DNA from: UBA5314 sp964635975
GTDB taxonomy: Bacteria > Bacillota > Syntrophomonadia > Syntrophomonadales > Syntrophomonadaceae
DNA length: 64,000 nucleotides
Direction: 5' to 3'
NCBI GenBank assembly: GCA_964635975.1
Contig: CAZWPO010000010.1
Span: 30,936 to 94,935, forward strand
Shown here: one piece after another, positions 1-8,773 of the stretch
How the letters are laid out: the number at the start of each line of letters is the position of its first letter
How positions within the stretch are numbered: the stretch's first letter is position 1
Notes under the pieces: model-generated
Seen by the model: the letters and a program-made list of their open reading frames with translations, nothing else
Database searches by the model: none
Told to the model about the DNA's origin: nothing
Made by a program: the position numbers and the translations under genes

Positions 1-2262
1 GCCATCCCATACGAACTTACCATCTATGATAAGAATGGAAATATTACTACTGTAGATGAATTTTCTAAAAATCTATCCTCTCTTACACCCCGCAGTCTGA
101 AAACCGCACTGGAAGCACCCATTAATAGCGCCCTGAATGGGAAAATAGTTGAGAATCGTGTATTAACATCTACTGATATGGCAGGAAAAGAAACTCATTC
201 ATCGATTAGTTCTGCTCCTATACGCGCGTCGAGCCGCGAGATTACCGGCGCGCTAGCCATTCATAAAGACATCTCGGAGCGCAAGCAAGTAGAGCAGGCG
301 CTGATGGAGAAAGAGGCGCGGCAGGAGAAGACCATTGAGGAGCAAACCGAGGAACTAAAAAAAGCATATGAGGGTCTGGCAAACATCCTGGAAAGTATAG
401 CGGATCCGTTTTTCACCCTGGACCGGGAGTGGAGGTTTGCCTACATAAACAGACAAGCCCAGGAACTATACTATCCAGATGGGAATTTAGTGGGCAAAAA
501 CATCTGGAGCATATTCCCCAGTCTGGTGAACAGTATCTTCTGGGAAAAGTATCACGAGGTAATGGAGAGTAAAAAACCCCTGGTGTTTGAAGCTAAAACG
601 TTATATCCAGGGCGCTGGTCAGAGCTTATCGTTTATCCTTTCGGAGACGGGATCTCTGTGCTTTTTCGCGACATTACCGAACGCAAAAAGGCCGAGGATG
701 TATTAAAACTCAATCAACAGCGGATGGAAGCGCTCCTGGAATTAAACCAGATGAATAGTAATTCTTTAAGGGAACTGGCCGGACTCGCCTATCAGAAAGC
801 ACTGAACTTGACCGGCAGTGATATCGGATTCCTGGGCTTTGTAGACGAACAAACAACTGATGTAGACGTATGGTACTGGCCGGGAAAAATAATGGAAGAG
901 TGCCAGGTTTTGCGGGAGAATTTACTCTTTCCATTGGCCGGGGCTGGTATATGGGCAGAGGCATTGCGTCAGAACCGACCCATAGTAATTAATGACTACT
1001 CGGCGCCGCACCCATTAAAGAGGGGCTTCCCGCCTGGTCATGTCGGGTTGAAGAACCTGCTGGTGGTACCGCTCAATGACGGGAACAGATGTGTGGCCGT
1101 TATGGCGGTCGCCAATAAAAATAGTGATTATGATGAACTGGATGTTCTGCAATTAAACCTGCTGATAGGAGGTCTGAACAAGATCGTCCGGCGCTGGAAA
1201 GCCGAGGAAGCGATGCGCCAATCTGAAGACCGGTTTTGGACCTTTTTTAATACTAGTCCCACGGCCATGGTGTTATTCTGGAGGGAGAGCGGAGAGATCA
1301 TCGATGCCAATCCCTCCACAGAAAGGCTTTTTAAACATACTAGAGTAGAAATGATTGGGAAGGCATACCAGGAGATAGGTGTAATAGTATCGCCACTACC
1401 CAGAGCGAATAGATATGGAATGAAGATAGAGGGAAGCGAGCGCCGGGAGGTGGAGATCAGGCTGAGTGATGGAAGCCGCATCAGGACTATATCGGTAATT
1501 ACCTGGCTTAAGGGTGATGAAGAAGGCCAGGGGCTGGCGTCTTTCATTGATATTACTGACCTTCGACGAATGGAGTCCGAAATAGCCCGACTGGACCGGC
1601 TCAACCTGATCGGGGAGATGGCGGCGAGCATTGGGCATGAGATCAGGAATCCTATGACAGCAATACGAGGATTCCTGCAGATGCTGGGCGATAAAGATGA
1701 ATATTCCCAGGACCGTATCTATTTTGACCTGATGGTAGAGGAGATAGACCGGGCTAACGGTATTATCAGCGAGTATCTGGGTATGGCCAAAAATAAGCGA
1801 GTAGATTTGCAGGCAGAGTCTTTGAGCGAGATAGTAAACTCACTTCTCCCAATGATTCAGTCTGATGCCAATTATCGTGAAATGAATGTACGGGTTGAGA
1901 TAAGTCAGACTCCCGATGTAAATGTAGATGTTAATGAGATCCGACAGCTAATCCTGAACATAGTGCGAAATGCCCTTGAAGCCATGAAACCGGGCGGAAC
2001 GCTTATTATAGGTACATTATTCAAAAATAACGAGACCGTTCTCTATATAAAGGATCAAGGGCATGGATTGCCCGGCGAAATACAAAACAAAATAGGTACT
2101 CCTTTTATCACCACAAAGGAAAAAGGGACAGGATTGGGATTGGCAGTTTGCTATAGCATCGCCGCCCGGCACAATGCCAGTATAGATTACCAGACAGGGC
2201 AGGGAGGAACGACGTTTTATGTGAGGTTCCCCCCGCCGGTTGATCATCAATCCAGCGCTTAA
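1..2262 (+). CDS. PAS-PAS-GAF-PAS sensor histidine kinase (5' truncated by window)
   Basis: The frame is open from base 1, so the gene starts outside the window; the first internal ATG (178) falls in the middle of a PAS domain and is not the start. 753 residues are visible: the end of a PAS domain (to about 97), a short coiled coil, a PAS domain (about 127-224), a GAF domain (244-394), a PAS domain (409-524), HisKA with phospho-acceptor His546 in GHEIRNPMTA, and a HATPase with N box (NALEAM), G1 (DQGHG) and G2 (GTGLGL). No membrane segment is visible. The kinase core is nearly identical to that of the gene at 3068, so the two are paralogues that may share a partner. The core resembles sporulation-type kinases (KinA/KinE style); no response regulator is adjacent. 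The ligand is unknown. Confidence 0.93.
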   Translation, partial: AIPYELTIYDKNGNITTVDEFSKNLSSLTPRSLKTALEAPINSALNGKIVENRVLTSTDMAGKETHSSISSAPIRASSREITGALAIHKDISERKQVEQALMEKEARQEKTIEEQTEELKKAYEGLANILESIADPFFTLDREWRFAYINRQAQELYYPDGNLVGKNIWSIFPSLVNSIFWEKYHEVMESKKPLVFEAKTLYPGRWSELIVYPFGDGISVLFRDITERKKAEDVLKLNQQRMEALLELNQMNSNSLRELAGLAYQKALNLTGSDIGFLGFVDEQTTDVDVWYWPGKIMEECQVLRENLLFPLAGAGIWAEALRQNRPIVINDYSAPHPLKRGFPPGHVGLKNLLVVPLNDGNRCVAVMAVANKNSDYDELDVLQLNLLIGGLNKIVRRWKAEEAMRQSEDRFWTFFNTSPTAMVLFWRESGEIIDANPSTERLFKHTRVEMIGKAYQEIGVIVSPLPRANRYGMKIEGSERREVEIRLSDGSRIRTISVITWLKGDEEGQGLASFIDITDLRRMESEIARLDRLNLIGEMAASIGHEIRNPMTAIRGFLQMLGDKDEYSQDRIYFDLMVEEIDRANGIISEYLGMAKNKRVDLQAESLSEIVNSLLPMIQSDANYREMNVRVEISQTPDVNVDVNEIRQLILNIVRNALEAMKPGGTLIIGTLFKNNETVLYIKDQGHGLPGEIQNKIGTPFITTKEKGTGLGLAVCYSIAARHNASIDYQTGQGGTTFYVRFPPPVDHQSSA

Positions 2263-2314
2263 GATCAAAAAACGACTTCTATCAGATACATTTTTATAGC
2301 CAGGTAGGTGTGGA

Positions 2315-2692
2315 TCATTTCATGATATACGTTGCCAGTACGGCTTGAAGAGCGTATATGTTAAGACTTTTGTTGAACAGTATTCCCACCGGGGCAGGGG
2401 TGCCGGAGATCCAGATTTTGAGTTCCGCATCCAGGTCAAAATGACCGGATGTTTCTATACTGAAGTGAGTGATGCTTTTGTACGGTATCGAGTGATACTC
2501 GGTCTTTTTCCCGGTCAGTCCCTGCCTATCCACCAGTATCAGCCGCTTATTGGTGAAAATAAACATATTTCTGATGAGTTTATAAGCTCTTTCTATAATC
2601 TCATTTTCGCCCAGCAGGTTGGCATACTCCTTCTGGACATCATTGATATTGGTCTCAGATGCATTCCCTATCAAGGCATCGAACAAACCCAT
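2315..2692 (-). CDS. Small bacterial PH-domain protein (bPH_1 / YvbH-N type)
   Basis: 125 residues that read as a single bacterial pleckstrin-homology-like domain: an N-terminal helix with a conserved GLFDAL start, then alternating beta strands including FIFTNKRLILVDRQGLTGKK, followed by YKSITHFSIET, the usual signature of this family. There is no signal peptide or membrane segment, so it should be cytosolic. The ATG has a good SD (AAAGGAG, 9 nt upstream). The gene is antisense to its neighbours and is flanked by the two paralogous kinases, with no operon partner. The family function is poorly known, and this assignment is to the fold only. Confidence 0.8.
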   Translation of the reverse strand: MGLFDALIGNASETNINDVQKEYANLLGENEIIERAYKLIRNMFIFTNKRLILVDRQGLTGKKTEYHSIPYKSITHFSIETSGHFDLDAELKIWISGTPAPVGILFNKSLNIYALQAVLATYIMK

Positions 2693-3067
2693 GATTTTCC
2701 ACTCCTTTACTGATTATTCATCAAGCGGGCAGGCCGGCGGGACATGCTTATGCCTGCTCTGCTGCGGAGGCGCTGCAGTACGCAGATGCCGCAGATACAG
2801 ATATATTCTAGGTAAATGCCTTTCCGTGCCGTTGGTCCCGATTGATTATCATTTTAGCACAGATGGAGAAGAAGACAGAATTAACTGGAGCAGGTTTAAT
2901 TATAGTGCAAATTTACATTACTTTAGCACCGTCAGTCCAGAAAACTAATCCTTATCTCCGACTAAAGTACCAAAATGGGCAATTCGCCAGGATTCGACTT
3001 TTCTGATACTCCGCTTGTGTTAGAGTATTTTTGGGGGGAATACATAATATTCCAGGGGGGCTTTGCT
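2693..3067. other. Intergenic region with candidate promoter motif for the second kinase
   Basis: No gene is supported here; the short ORFs are shadows. The motif TTCGACTTTTCTG occurs at 2993-3005, about 60 bases before the kinase start at 3068. The same 13-mer lies in the same orientation upstream of the SipW operon (10339-10327 on the minus strand). Its core differs by one base from a reverse-oriented Spo0A box. A G-rich SD stretch ends at about 3060. Confidence 0.4.
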
Positions 3068-4666
3068 TTGATCGGTGAACAACGGAGCAAAGAGGAACTA
3101 TTAAACGAACTGATTCATCTGCGGCAGCGCTGTTATGACCTGGAACAGTGCGTCAACAGCTTATCGGCCATGGTTGAGGCTGAACCCTACGTACCTGTCA
3201 TCTATGATGAACCGGGCAGCATTATTTCTACCAGCAGACGAATGAGGGCCCAAGAGGCCCTGCAAAAGTCCGAATATGAAAAAGCCTGGATACTTAACAG
3301 CATTACAGATGCATTCTACAGAGTTAATAGCGAATGGCAGGTAACCTATTGGAACAAAGCTGCTGAAAAGATGTATAAGATCAAAAGTGAGGATATAATT
3401 GGCTGGTATCTGTGGGACGTGTTCCCGGATTCCCTGGGCCAGGAATACTACTGGCAGTATAATCTGGCCATGACTGAGCGGCAGGCGGTGGCCTTTGAGA
3501 CCCTGGGACCCCGCTCGCACAAATGGATGGAAGTCAGGGTCTATCCTTCGCAGGATGGGCTGGCTATATTCGCCCATGATATAAGCCCGCGCAAGCAGGC
3601 GGAAGAAGCTCTGCGCCAGTCGGAAGAGCAATTTATGAAAGCCTTCCGGGCCAGCCCGGTTATGACGTCTATAATGGACGGTCATGATAACAGGTATATC
3701 GAAGTAAACGATTCCTGGCTGGAAGCCTTTGGACTCTGCCGGGAAGAGGTCACAGGCCGGACCGCACAGGAGCTGGAGCTGTGGGTCGATGAACCCGCAT
3801 TTGAAGATGTCATGCGGGAGTTTTTAGCTAAAAAGAGACTGTACAACTATGAGATATCTTACAGGAATGCCAGCGGGGAAATATGCATGGGTCTGGCATC
3901 CCTGGAAACCGTCCATATACACGGCAAGAACTGTTACATGCAGGCCATGGTCGACATTACCAGCCAGAAGAAACTGGAAAAGGAGATGGCCCGCCTGGAG
4001 CGTCTCAACTTGATCGGCGAGATGGCCGCCAGTATAGGCCATGAGATCAGAAATCCTCTGACCGCTATACGTGGTTTTCTGCAGATGCTAGGCGATAAAC
4101 AGCAGTATCGTGAGGACCATGTTTATTTTGACATCATGATCGAAGAACTAGACCGGGCCAACGGCATCATCAGCGAATACCTGGGCATGGCCAAAGGAAA
4201 AAAGGTCAATCTGCAGCCTGAATCTATCAACGAGATCATTTCTTCACTTTATCCTATCATCCAATCGGATGCCAACTACCGCGAGATGAATGTGCTGCTT
4301 GATGCGGAGCCGACAGTGCGGGCGGAAGTGGATGTCAACGAGATCCGCCAGCTGATTCTCAATATGGCCCGAAATTCTATAGACGCTATGAAGCCGGGCG
4401 GAACGCTCACCCTGGGGACCAGGGTGGAGAGTGATGCCATCGTGCTGTTTATCAAGGACGAGGGCTCCGGCGTGCCTGCAGAGATCCAGGAAAAGCTAGG
4501 TACTCCTTTCGTGACTACCAAGGAAAAGGGGACCGGACTGGGCCTGGCTGTATGCTTCGGCATCGCCGCCCGCCATAAAGCCAGTATAGATTATGAGACC
4601 GGACCGGGGGGCACCACCTTTTTCATCAAGTTCCCCCGGCTGGTCGAACCGCTGCTGCTGTTTTGA
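3068..4666 (+). CDS. PAS-PAS sensor histidine kinase
   Basis: 532 residues from TTG 3068, chosen because a strong SD (AGGGGGG) lies 7 bases upstream; an ATG at 2975 has no SD. Domains: a short coiled coil, PAS1 (about 69-177), PAS2 (185-300), HisKA with His325 in ASIGHEIRNPLTAIRG, and a HATPase with N box (NSIDAM), G1 (DEGSG) and G2 (GTGLGL). There is no membrane segment, so it is probably a cytosolic redox, ligand or energy sensor. Over the last 220 or so residues it is nearly the same as the kinase ending at 2262, which points to a recent duplication with different sensor modules. No cognate regulator is adjacent; an orphan sporulation-type or phosphorelay role is possible but not shown. 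Confidence 0.93.
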   Translation: MIGEQRSKEELLNELIHLRQRCYDLEQCVNSLSAMVEAEPYVPVIYDEPGSIISTSRRMRAQEALQKSEYEKAWILNSITDAFYRVNSEWQVTYWNKAAEKMYKIKSEDIIGWYLWDVFPDSLGQEYYWQYNLAMTERQAVAFETLGPRSHKWMEVRVYPSQDGLAIFAHDISPRKQAEEALRQSEEQFMKAFRASPVMTSIMDGHDNRYIEVNDSWLEAFGLCREEVTGRTAQELELWVDEPAFEDVMREFLAKKRLYNYEISYRNASGEICMGLASLETVHIHGKNCYMQAMVDITSQKKLEKEMARLERLNLIGEMAASIGHEIRNPLTAIRGFLQMLGDKQQYREDHVYFDIMIEELDRANGIISEYLGMAKGKKVNLQPESINEIISSLYPIIQSDANYREMNVLLDAEPTVRAEVDVNEIRQLILNMARNSIDAMKPGGTLTLGTRVESDAIVLFIKDEGSGVPAEIQEKLGTPFVTTKEKGTGLGLAVCFGIAARHKASIDYETGPGGTTFFIKFPRLVEPLLLF

Positions 4667-4902
4667 AAGATATATAGGGGATAGCTGTTCTTCATTCATC
4701 TCACTGTAAAGATCTATAGTAAGGTGTATGGCTTATAACATCCAATTCCTTTATACATAATTGTCCTCCCGAATAAATTCCAATAAAACATTCTCGTTAA
4801 TAGAATCTTTTTTAAAATGAATATCGAGCAAAAAGGCCGAATTTCAGATAGATATTTTCCGGATTAAAATATGTCGTGAACCGGATGCGGTGAAGCTGCT
4901 CA

Positions 4903-4932
4903 CCTGAAAAAGGACCCACCGCAGGCGGTGGG
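4903..4932 (-). terminator. Rho-independent terminator of the first LuxR-like gene
   Basis: The arms CCCACCGC and GCGGTGGG (4915-4932) form a tight hairpin; read on the minus strand it is followed by TCCTTTTTC. It lies 76 bases past the stop of the gene at 5008. The rest of 4667-5007 is AT-rich with no gene seen. Confidence 0.75.
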
Positions 4933-5007
4933 CAAAGCGTATTTGGATGGGCGGTGATTTGCAGGTCAGCCGCTGGCTGAGGGATCGCTATAATCGGCAG
5001 GCGGGGA

Positions 5008-5631
5008 TCAACTCCTGTAGAGATGGAGCAGGGCCTCCGAACGGCTGCGAACTCCCATCTTCTTGAAGATATTGCGCAGGTGGGTCTTGACGGTAGATTC
5101 GGACAGGCACAGGCGCCGGGCAATCTCCAGGTTGGATTGAGCTTGAACCAACTGGAGAAGCACCTCGTTCTCGCGATCGGTCAGCTTGAAATCTATCGGC
5201 CGGCCGTGCCGGAAATATTCCGTGGATAGAAATCCTGTAGGAGCTTCTTTTTTCGGAAGGCAGAGCAGTCCTCCCACCACCATCACATCGATGGCGTTCA
5301 CTATCTGGCGGGCAGTCAGCCTCAGGGGCAGGCATCCACACAGACCGTCTCTGATCAAGGGCAGGAGGTCCAGGTGATGATGATCTTTGACAAGCGCTAC
5401 CGGGATAAGTCCGGGACAGCTGACTTTTAGGTCTCGGACCGGGAGCTGCGTTCCGTGTGTTTCCGGGCACCAGACTACAATATCGGGCTGGATCTCCCGG
5501 GCCAGGCGCAGGGTGTGCTCAGGAGCGCTGGTGCCGAAGACTTGGAAAGCCGGATTTTGTTCAAAAGCGATGGTCAGATTCTGCCACCAGGAATTGTCCT
5601 TGCCGCTAAGTAGGACCGAGAAGCCATGCAC
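5008..5631 (-). CDS. LuxR/NarL-type transcription regulator with degenerate receiver domain (copy 1)
   Basis: 207 residues with GTG start and a GGAGG-rich SD. The C-terminal 65 residues are a clear LuxR helix-turn-helix (LTDRENEVLLQL ... ESTVKTHLRNIFKKMGV). The N-terminal 125 residues have the length and pattern of a receiver domain, but the key residues are missing: the acidic pair after strand 1 is replaced (LLSGKD), the phospho-acceptor Asp position reads PDIVVWCP, and the Lys of strand 5 is Leu (GCLPLR). It therefore should not be phosphorylated in the usual way. Two paralogues at 10483 and 11717 share this degeneration. It is an orphan gene with a palindrome and Spo0A-like boxes upstream. 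It probably binds DNA; the target may be the neighbouring matrix operon. Confidence 0.88.
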   Translation of the reverse strand: MHGFSVLLSGKDNSWWQNLTIAFEQNPAFQVFGTSAPEHTLRLAREIQPDIVVWCPETHGTQLPVRDLKVSCPGLIPVALVKDHHHLDLLPLIRDGLCGCLPLRLTARQIVNAIDVMVVGGLLCLPKKEAPTGFLSTEYFRHGRPIDFKLTDRENEVLLQLVQAQSNLEIARRLCLSESTVKTHLRNIFKKMGVRSRSEALLHLYRS

Positions 5632-5663
5632 GATATTCCCTCCTCCCGGGAGTAGTTAATAGC

Positions 5664-5692
5664 CTGGTGAGATCAATGTGCAATCTCACCAG
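5664..5692 (-). promoter_or_regulatory. Perfect 10-bp palindrome in the leader of LuxR-like copy 1
   Basis: The arms CTGGTGAGAT (5664-5673) and ATCTCACCAG (5683-5692) lie 33-61 bases before the GTG start. This could be an operator, perhaps autoregulatory, or a leader hairpin. No U-run follows, so it is not a terminator. Confidence 0.5.
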
Positions 5693-5800
5693 CTGATCAT
5701 CCTATCATATCCTCGAAAATAGTTTAGCAGACCGGCATTGCGGATAAAACCGGGCGAGTATGAACTCACGGTTCACCTGCACATAATCACGAATTGCCCG

Positions 5801-5817
5801 TTCGACAACTTGCGACA
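5801..5817 (-). promoter_or_regulatory. Tandem Spo0A-like boxes
   Basis: On the minus strand TGTCGCA and TGTCGAA (the exact 0A-box core) lie 10 bp apart, i.e. on the same helix face, about 170 bases upstream of the LuxR-like gene at 5631. Spo0A control is inferred from the motif only. Confidence 0.5.
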
Positions 5818-5823
5818 TTTCAT

Positions 5824-5856
5824 AATCAAAAATATAACCCGCAATTTTGCGGGTTA
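5824..5856 (-). terminator. Terminator of the SipW/CalY operon
   Basis: The arms TAACCCGCAA and TTGCGGGTTA (5835-5856) are followed on the minus strand by an ATATTTTTGA run, 13 bases past the stop of the last operon gene (5869). Confidence 0.8.
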
Positions 5857-5868
5857 TTAATATGCTTA

Positions 5869-7185
5869 TCACTGCGTAGCTTCATCTGCCGGGCTGGAAG
5901 AGCTGGAACTATCGTTTCCAGCAGCCGAGGATCCCTGAGCCGCAGTATCTGATGCGGCGGTGAACGGTTCCGAGTTGCTGCCGCCCTGATCGCTGCTGTC
6001 TGCTGCCGGCTGCTCAGCCGTACCGGATACCGTCCCGCTTGCCGGAGCTTCGCTTTCTGACTGACTGGCGGCGCTCTCTGCTGCCGGGCTTTCAATTGTT
6101 ACCGCCTCCGGACTGTCTGCTGCAGGCTCGTTGCGCCGGGACAAGTTTTCCTGTAAGCTGTCGATTCGCTCGTTTAAGCTCTCATTTTCAATTTTCAGAT
6201 CTTCGATCTCACTCTCCAGGGTGAAGACTTTTTCCTGGTACTGGACCAGTAGGGCTCTCATTTCTCCCAGCTGCTCCTTCAGCGAATTAAACAGGTCCAG
6301 GAGCTGCAGGCGGTCCTCCCAGAAGCCGGGTGCGATCTGCTCAATGACCTGCAGTACCGGGTCCAGAAAAGTGGGCGGTTCATAGGCACTGGCTTCATCC
6401 AGAGTGGTCTGGCTCTGCTTTAAAAGCAGCCGGGTGCTCTCCTGGATATCGACCCGGGGAGTGCCCGCCGATTTCAGCCCGCTGCCCGACGCTGCCGCAG
6501 TTTTTGAATCCGCACTGGCAGCCAGAGTCTGGCAGGCATCCATACCTGAAACGGTCTGGCTCTTCCAGCAGTCCTGGTAATACTGCCCGGCATCCAGGCC
6601 GTATTTGCGAGCGAATAATAGTTTCCAAAGAACTTCCCCGCTGATATTTATCGGGGTGGTCTCCAGCACCGCGTAGTCGTTTAGTGTATGAACCTTAACG
6701 GTCCCGGAAAAAGTCTTCCAGTTCAGACTGCAACCGCATTTTTTACCCCCGGCTTCCTTATAGTTTTCGATCAGGTCCAGAGGATTTAAAAGGCGCAGCG
6801 AGTCTTCGTCGTCTATGGGCGCCAGGGCTATTTCTCCGGTGTTCCCGGCAGCCACCATCAGCGGGTCGCTGTTTTTGAATATCTGCTTGAGCTGGCCGGT
6901 GTACTCGTAGTACACCCACAGGTCGCGCTGCTTCTTGTTGTGGATAATGATGCCGCTGGCATCGGTGGCCTTCCAGCGGTTCAGGTCAAAGCTGCCCTGC
7001 ATCTCCCAGATCTCAGAGGCGGGCGCCGCCCGGATGGCGATGCCTTTATCTGCCGTGCTGGAGAGGTAGGAGAGGGCCACCGGCGCCATCAGCGCTATGG
7101 TCAGCAGGACGATAAAGCTCGTAAACAGCACTTTAAAGGTCTTCTTGACGCGCCTCTTCCATTTCATATAGGTTCTGCGTTTCAT
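5869..7185 (-). CDS. Membrane-anchored coiled-coil protein of the SipW/CalY operon
   Basis: 438 residues. A positively charged N terminus and one hydrophobic segment (about 19-40, ending APVALSYLSS) look like a signal anchor or a SipW-type signal peptide. A globular region follows (about 45-230, with a CGC motif), then a long coiled coil (about 300-355, IEDLKIENESLNERIDSLQ) and a Ser/Ala/Glu-rich low-complexity tail with no LPXTG motif. The ATG overlaps the stop of the gene at 7182 (ATGA), so translation is coupled. As last gene of the operon it may link CalY/TasA-like fibres to the cell or act as an assembly factor, an inference from context. No close family was recognised. Confidence 0.85.
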   Translation of the reverse strand: MKRRTYMKWKRRVKKTFKVLFTSFIVLLTIALMAPVALSYLSSTADKGIAIRAAPASEIWEMQGSFDLNRWKATDASGIIIHNKKQRDLWVYYEYTGQLKQIFKNSDPLMVAAGNTGEIALAPIDDEDSLRLLNPLDLIENYKEAGGKKCGCSLNWKTFSGTVKVHTLNDYAVLETTPINISGEVLWKLLFARKYGLDAGQYYQDCWKSQTVSGMDACQTLAASADSKTAAASGSGLKSAGTPRVDIQESTRLLLKQSQTTLDEASAYEPPTFLDPVLQVIEQIAPGFWEDRLQLLDLFNSLKEQLGEMRALLVQYQEKVFTLESEIEDLKIENESLNERIDSLQENLSRRNEPAADSPEAVTIESPAAESAASQSESEAPASGTVSGTAEQPAADSSDQGGSNSEPFTAASDTAAQGSSAAGNDSSSSSSPADEATQ

Positions 7186-7820
7186 GCGCCGCCCTCCTCT
7201 ACTTCAAGCGGTAATGATGCAGCCGGGAACCACTCTTCCTGGCTGAGCTGCGCTCCCTGCAGGAGCAGTCTGCCTTTAAACTCTCTCCCCTGGAGAGGGG
7301 AGAGAGCGCTCAGTTCGAAATCCACCTGCAGCAGCAGTTGCCGGGTCTGCCCGGCGGCCAGTGGCTCAAAGGCCCCCGGTGCGGCCGCGGCACTGTCTAA
7401 GAGCCATGCGCCGCCGGAACCGTCCACCAGGTATTTGTCCAGGGTATCGCTCCTGACCAGCTGCCAGGTGCCATTGGCATCCATCCGGTACCAGGTGAAG
7501 ATAATATTATCCACGAGCTCGGGATCGCACGCCCCATTCGGCATCACTCCCAGGCGCCAGCGCGCCGGCAGGCTGCCGGTGTTCTCGATGGTCAGCAGGG
7601 CCTCGCGGTGGTCCCCGGGTATCCAGATCTTATCACCCGACATCAGCCCGGATATATCAGCTTCGGGCGCGTCCTCCAGCTTCATGTTGATGCCGACCGT
7701 CCCGCTGCCCAGTAGCAAGGGCGATATCTCGGCCTGGCTCGTAAAATAAGCCCGGGTGGATATGGCGGCCAGCATGATGATAGTTATTATGGCGATGGTT
7801 ATGGCAGTGCTTTTTTTCAA
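7182..7820 (-). CDS. TasA/CalY-like secreted protein, divergent (copy 3)
   Basis: 212 residues from a TTG with SD GGAGGG. A hydrophobic N-terminal segment ends in a SipW-type site (STRAYFTSQA), followed by a beta-rich region with the family's spacing (SGTVGINMKLED; IWIPGDHREALLTIENTGSLPARWRLGV). The pattern of a Tx(T/V)I-N-G-x-LPA segment and a LLLQVDFELS strand is that of camelysin/TasA-type matrix proteins. It is the most divergent of the three copies. It sits between the other CalY-like genes and the coiled-coil protein, with which its stop overlaps. Probable role: secreted fibre or accessory subunit processed by the SipW peptidase at 9469. Confidence 0.8.
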   Translation of the reverse strand: MKKSTAITIAIITIIMLAAISTRAYFTSQAEISPLLLGSGTVGINMKLEDAPEADISGLMSGDKIWIPGDHREALLTIENTGSLPARWRLGVMPNGACDPELVDNIIFTWYRMDANGTWQLVRSDTLDKYLVDGSGGAWLLDSAAAAPGAFEPLAAGQTRQLLLQVDFELSALSPLQGREFKGRLLLQGAQLSQEEWFPAASLPLEVEEGGA

Positions 7821-7923
7821 ATGAAACCCTCCACTGTTGTCGCAGACTTCGATCTAACTGTGAAGACGGCGAAGACCTGTTAATAAACAGGGCTTTGCTC
7901 TCTTGGCAGTTTTTCTCAAGGAC

Positions 7924-7947
7924 CCGGGGCAGCAGAGGCTGCCCCGG
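7924..7947 (-). other. Intercistronic hairpin in matrix operon
   Basis: A perfect 10-bp stem CCGGGGCAGC / GCTGCCCCGG with a 4-base loop lies between the genes at 7962 and 7820. No U-run follows on the minus strand, so it is better read as an mRNA processing or stabilising element than a terminator. A weaker stem (CCTGT-N6-ACAGG) lies further downstream. Confidence 0.55.
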
Positions 7948-7961
7948 ATTATCTTGAAGAA

Positions 7962-8612
7962 TCAAACTTGTTCTGCTATCAGGTAAAATGAAACAATAGG
8001 CTTCTTACCCTGCAGCGGATTGCCCGCCTCCTTGTTAAGGGTGCAGGTAAAATATACATCCTGGCTGGAACCATTTTTCCCGATGTCCTTCATAAAAGTG
8101 CATTCTTTTCCATTTGCAGACAGAAGGTCGGAAAGCGGTGTTGAATCCAGGAGTACGGTCTGAACTACAGCGCCTTCTTCATCAGTGCCGATGATGAATA
8201 CTTTCACCTGCATGTACTGGGAAAACTGGTTAACTGCTTCACTATCAGCCAGGAAAACAGCATCACCGTCAAGCGCGGCCCCTATCCTCGAGATCTTGGC
8301 ATCAAGGCTGCCGGTGCTCGTAACCGTTATATTGCGAGTCTTAGTCATCCCCGGAATCCACAGACCGGTGGGATATTTCCCCGGCTTGCCTTCATCAGGC
8401 CCTGAAGGTACGATACCCTCATCTACTGTTGTATAAAATATGGGACCGGGTTTCCACTCGCCGTTATCTCGAACGGCATCGATTCTCAGCGTGCCACTGC
8501 TTATCGAAGCTGAGCCAAACTGGGAACTGTCGGTAAACCAGGCGAGGGTGGCACCTCCAACCAGTGCAGCCATAAGGCATACCAGCATAACTAATGTTAC
8601 TAACTTTTTCAA
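7962..8612 (-). CDS. TasA/CalY (camelysin) family secreted protein (copy 2)
   Basis: 216 residues from a TTG behind a strong SD (GGAGG). The N terminus is the typical SipW-cognate signal peptide: MKKLVTLVMLVCLMAALVGG, then ATLAWFTDSS, then a first mature strand (SASISSGTLRIDAV). The body is beta-rich (IWIPGMTKTRNITVTSTGSL). The family includes TasA of Bacillus subtilis (biofilm amyloid) and camelysin. It lies downstream of its presumed peptidase and of copy 1, in the same direction. Export and polymerisation outside the cell are inferred from the family. A hairpin at 8644-8672 separates it from copy 1 and may set the ratio of the two. Confidence 0.88.
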   Translation of the reverse strand: MKKLVTLVMLVCLMAALVGGATLAWFTDSSQFGSASISSGTLRIDAVRDNGEWKPGPIFYTTVDEGIVPSGPDEGKPGKYPTGLWIPGMTKTRNITVTSTGSLDAKISRIGAALDGDAVFLADSEAVNQFSQYMQVKVFIIGTDEEGAVVQTVLLDSTPLSDLLSANGKECTFMKDIGKNGSSQDVYFTCTLNKEAGNPLQGKKPIVSFYLIAEQV

Positions 8613-8643
8613 AAAGGATTTCCTCCTCTCCGAGGAAATTGTA

Positions 8644-8672
8644 GCGGGAGGCAGGGGAAGCCTGCTTCCCGC
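8644..8672 (-). other. Intercistronic hairpin between CalY-like copies 1 and 2
   Basis: GCGGGAGGCAG pairs with CTGCTTCCCGC (one G-U). A second stem, GGCAAAACC / GGTTTTGCT, lies near 8742-8764 right after copy 1. Neither is followed by a U-run on the minus strand, so partial termination or mRNA stabilisation is more likely than full termination. Confidence 0.5.
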
Positions 8673-8773
8673 AGTAGTTTATCTGCAATTAGTAGACAAA
8701 ACTGTGCTAAAATTTAAATAGTATTAAGGTAACATCTTTCTCGGGCAAAACCGCTAAGGTTTTGCTCTTTTTT

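Noticed and set aside
178..2262. ATG 178 as the start of the first kinase
   Set aside because: The frame is open to base 1 and the translated upstream part continues a PAS domain, so the gene begins outside the window.
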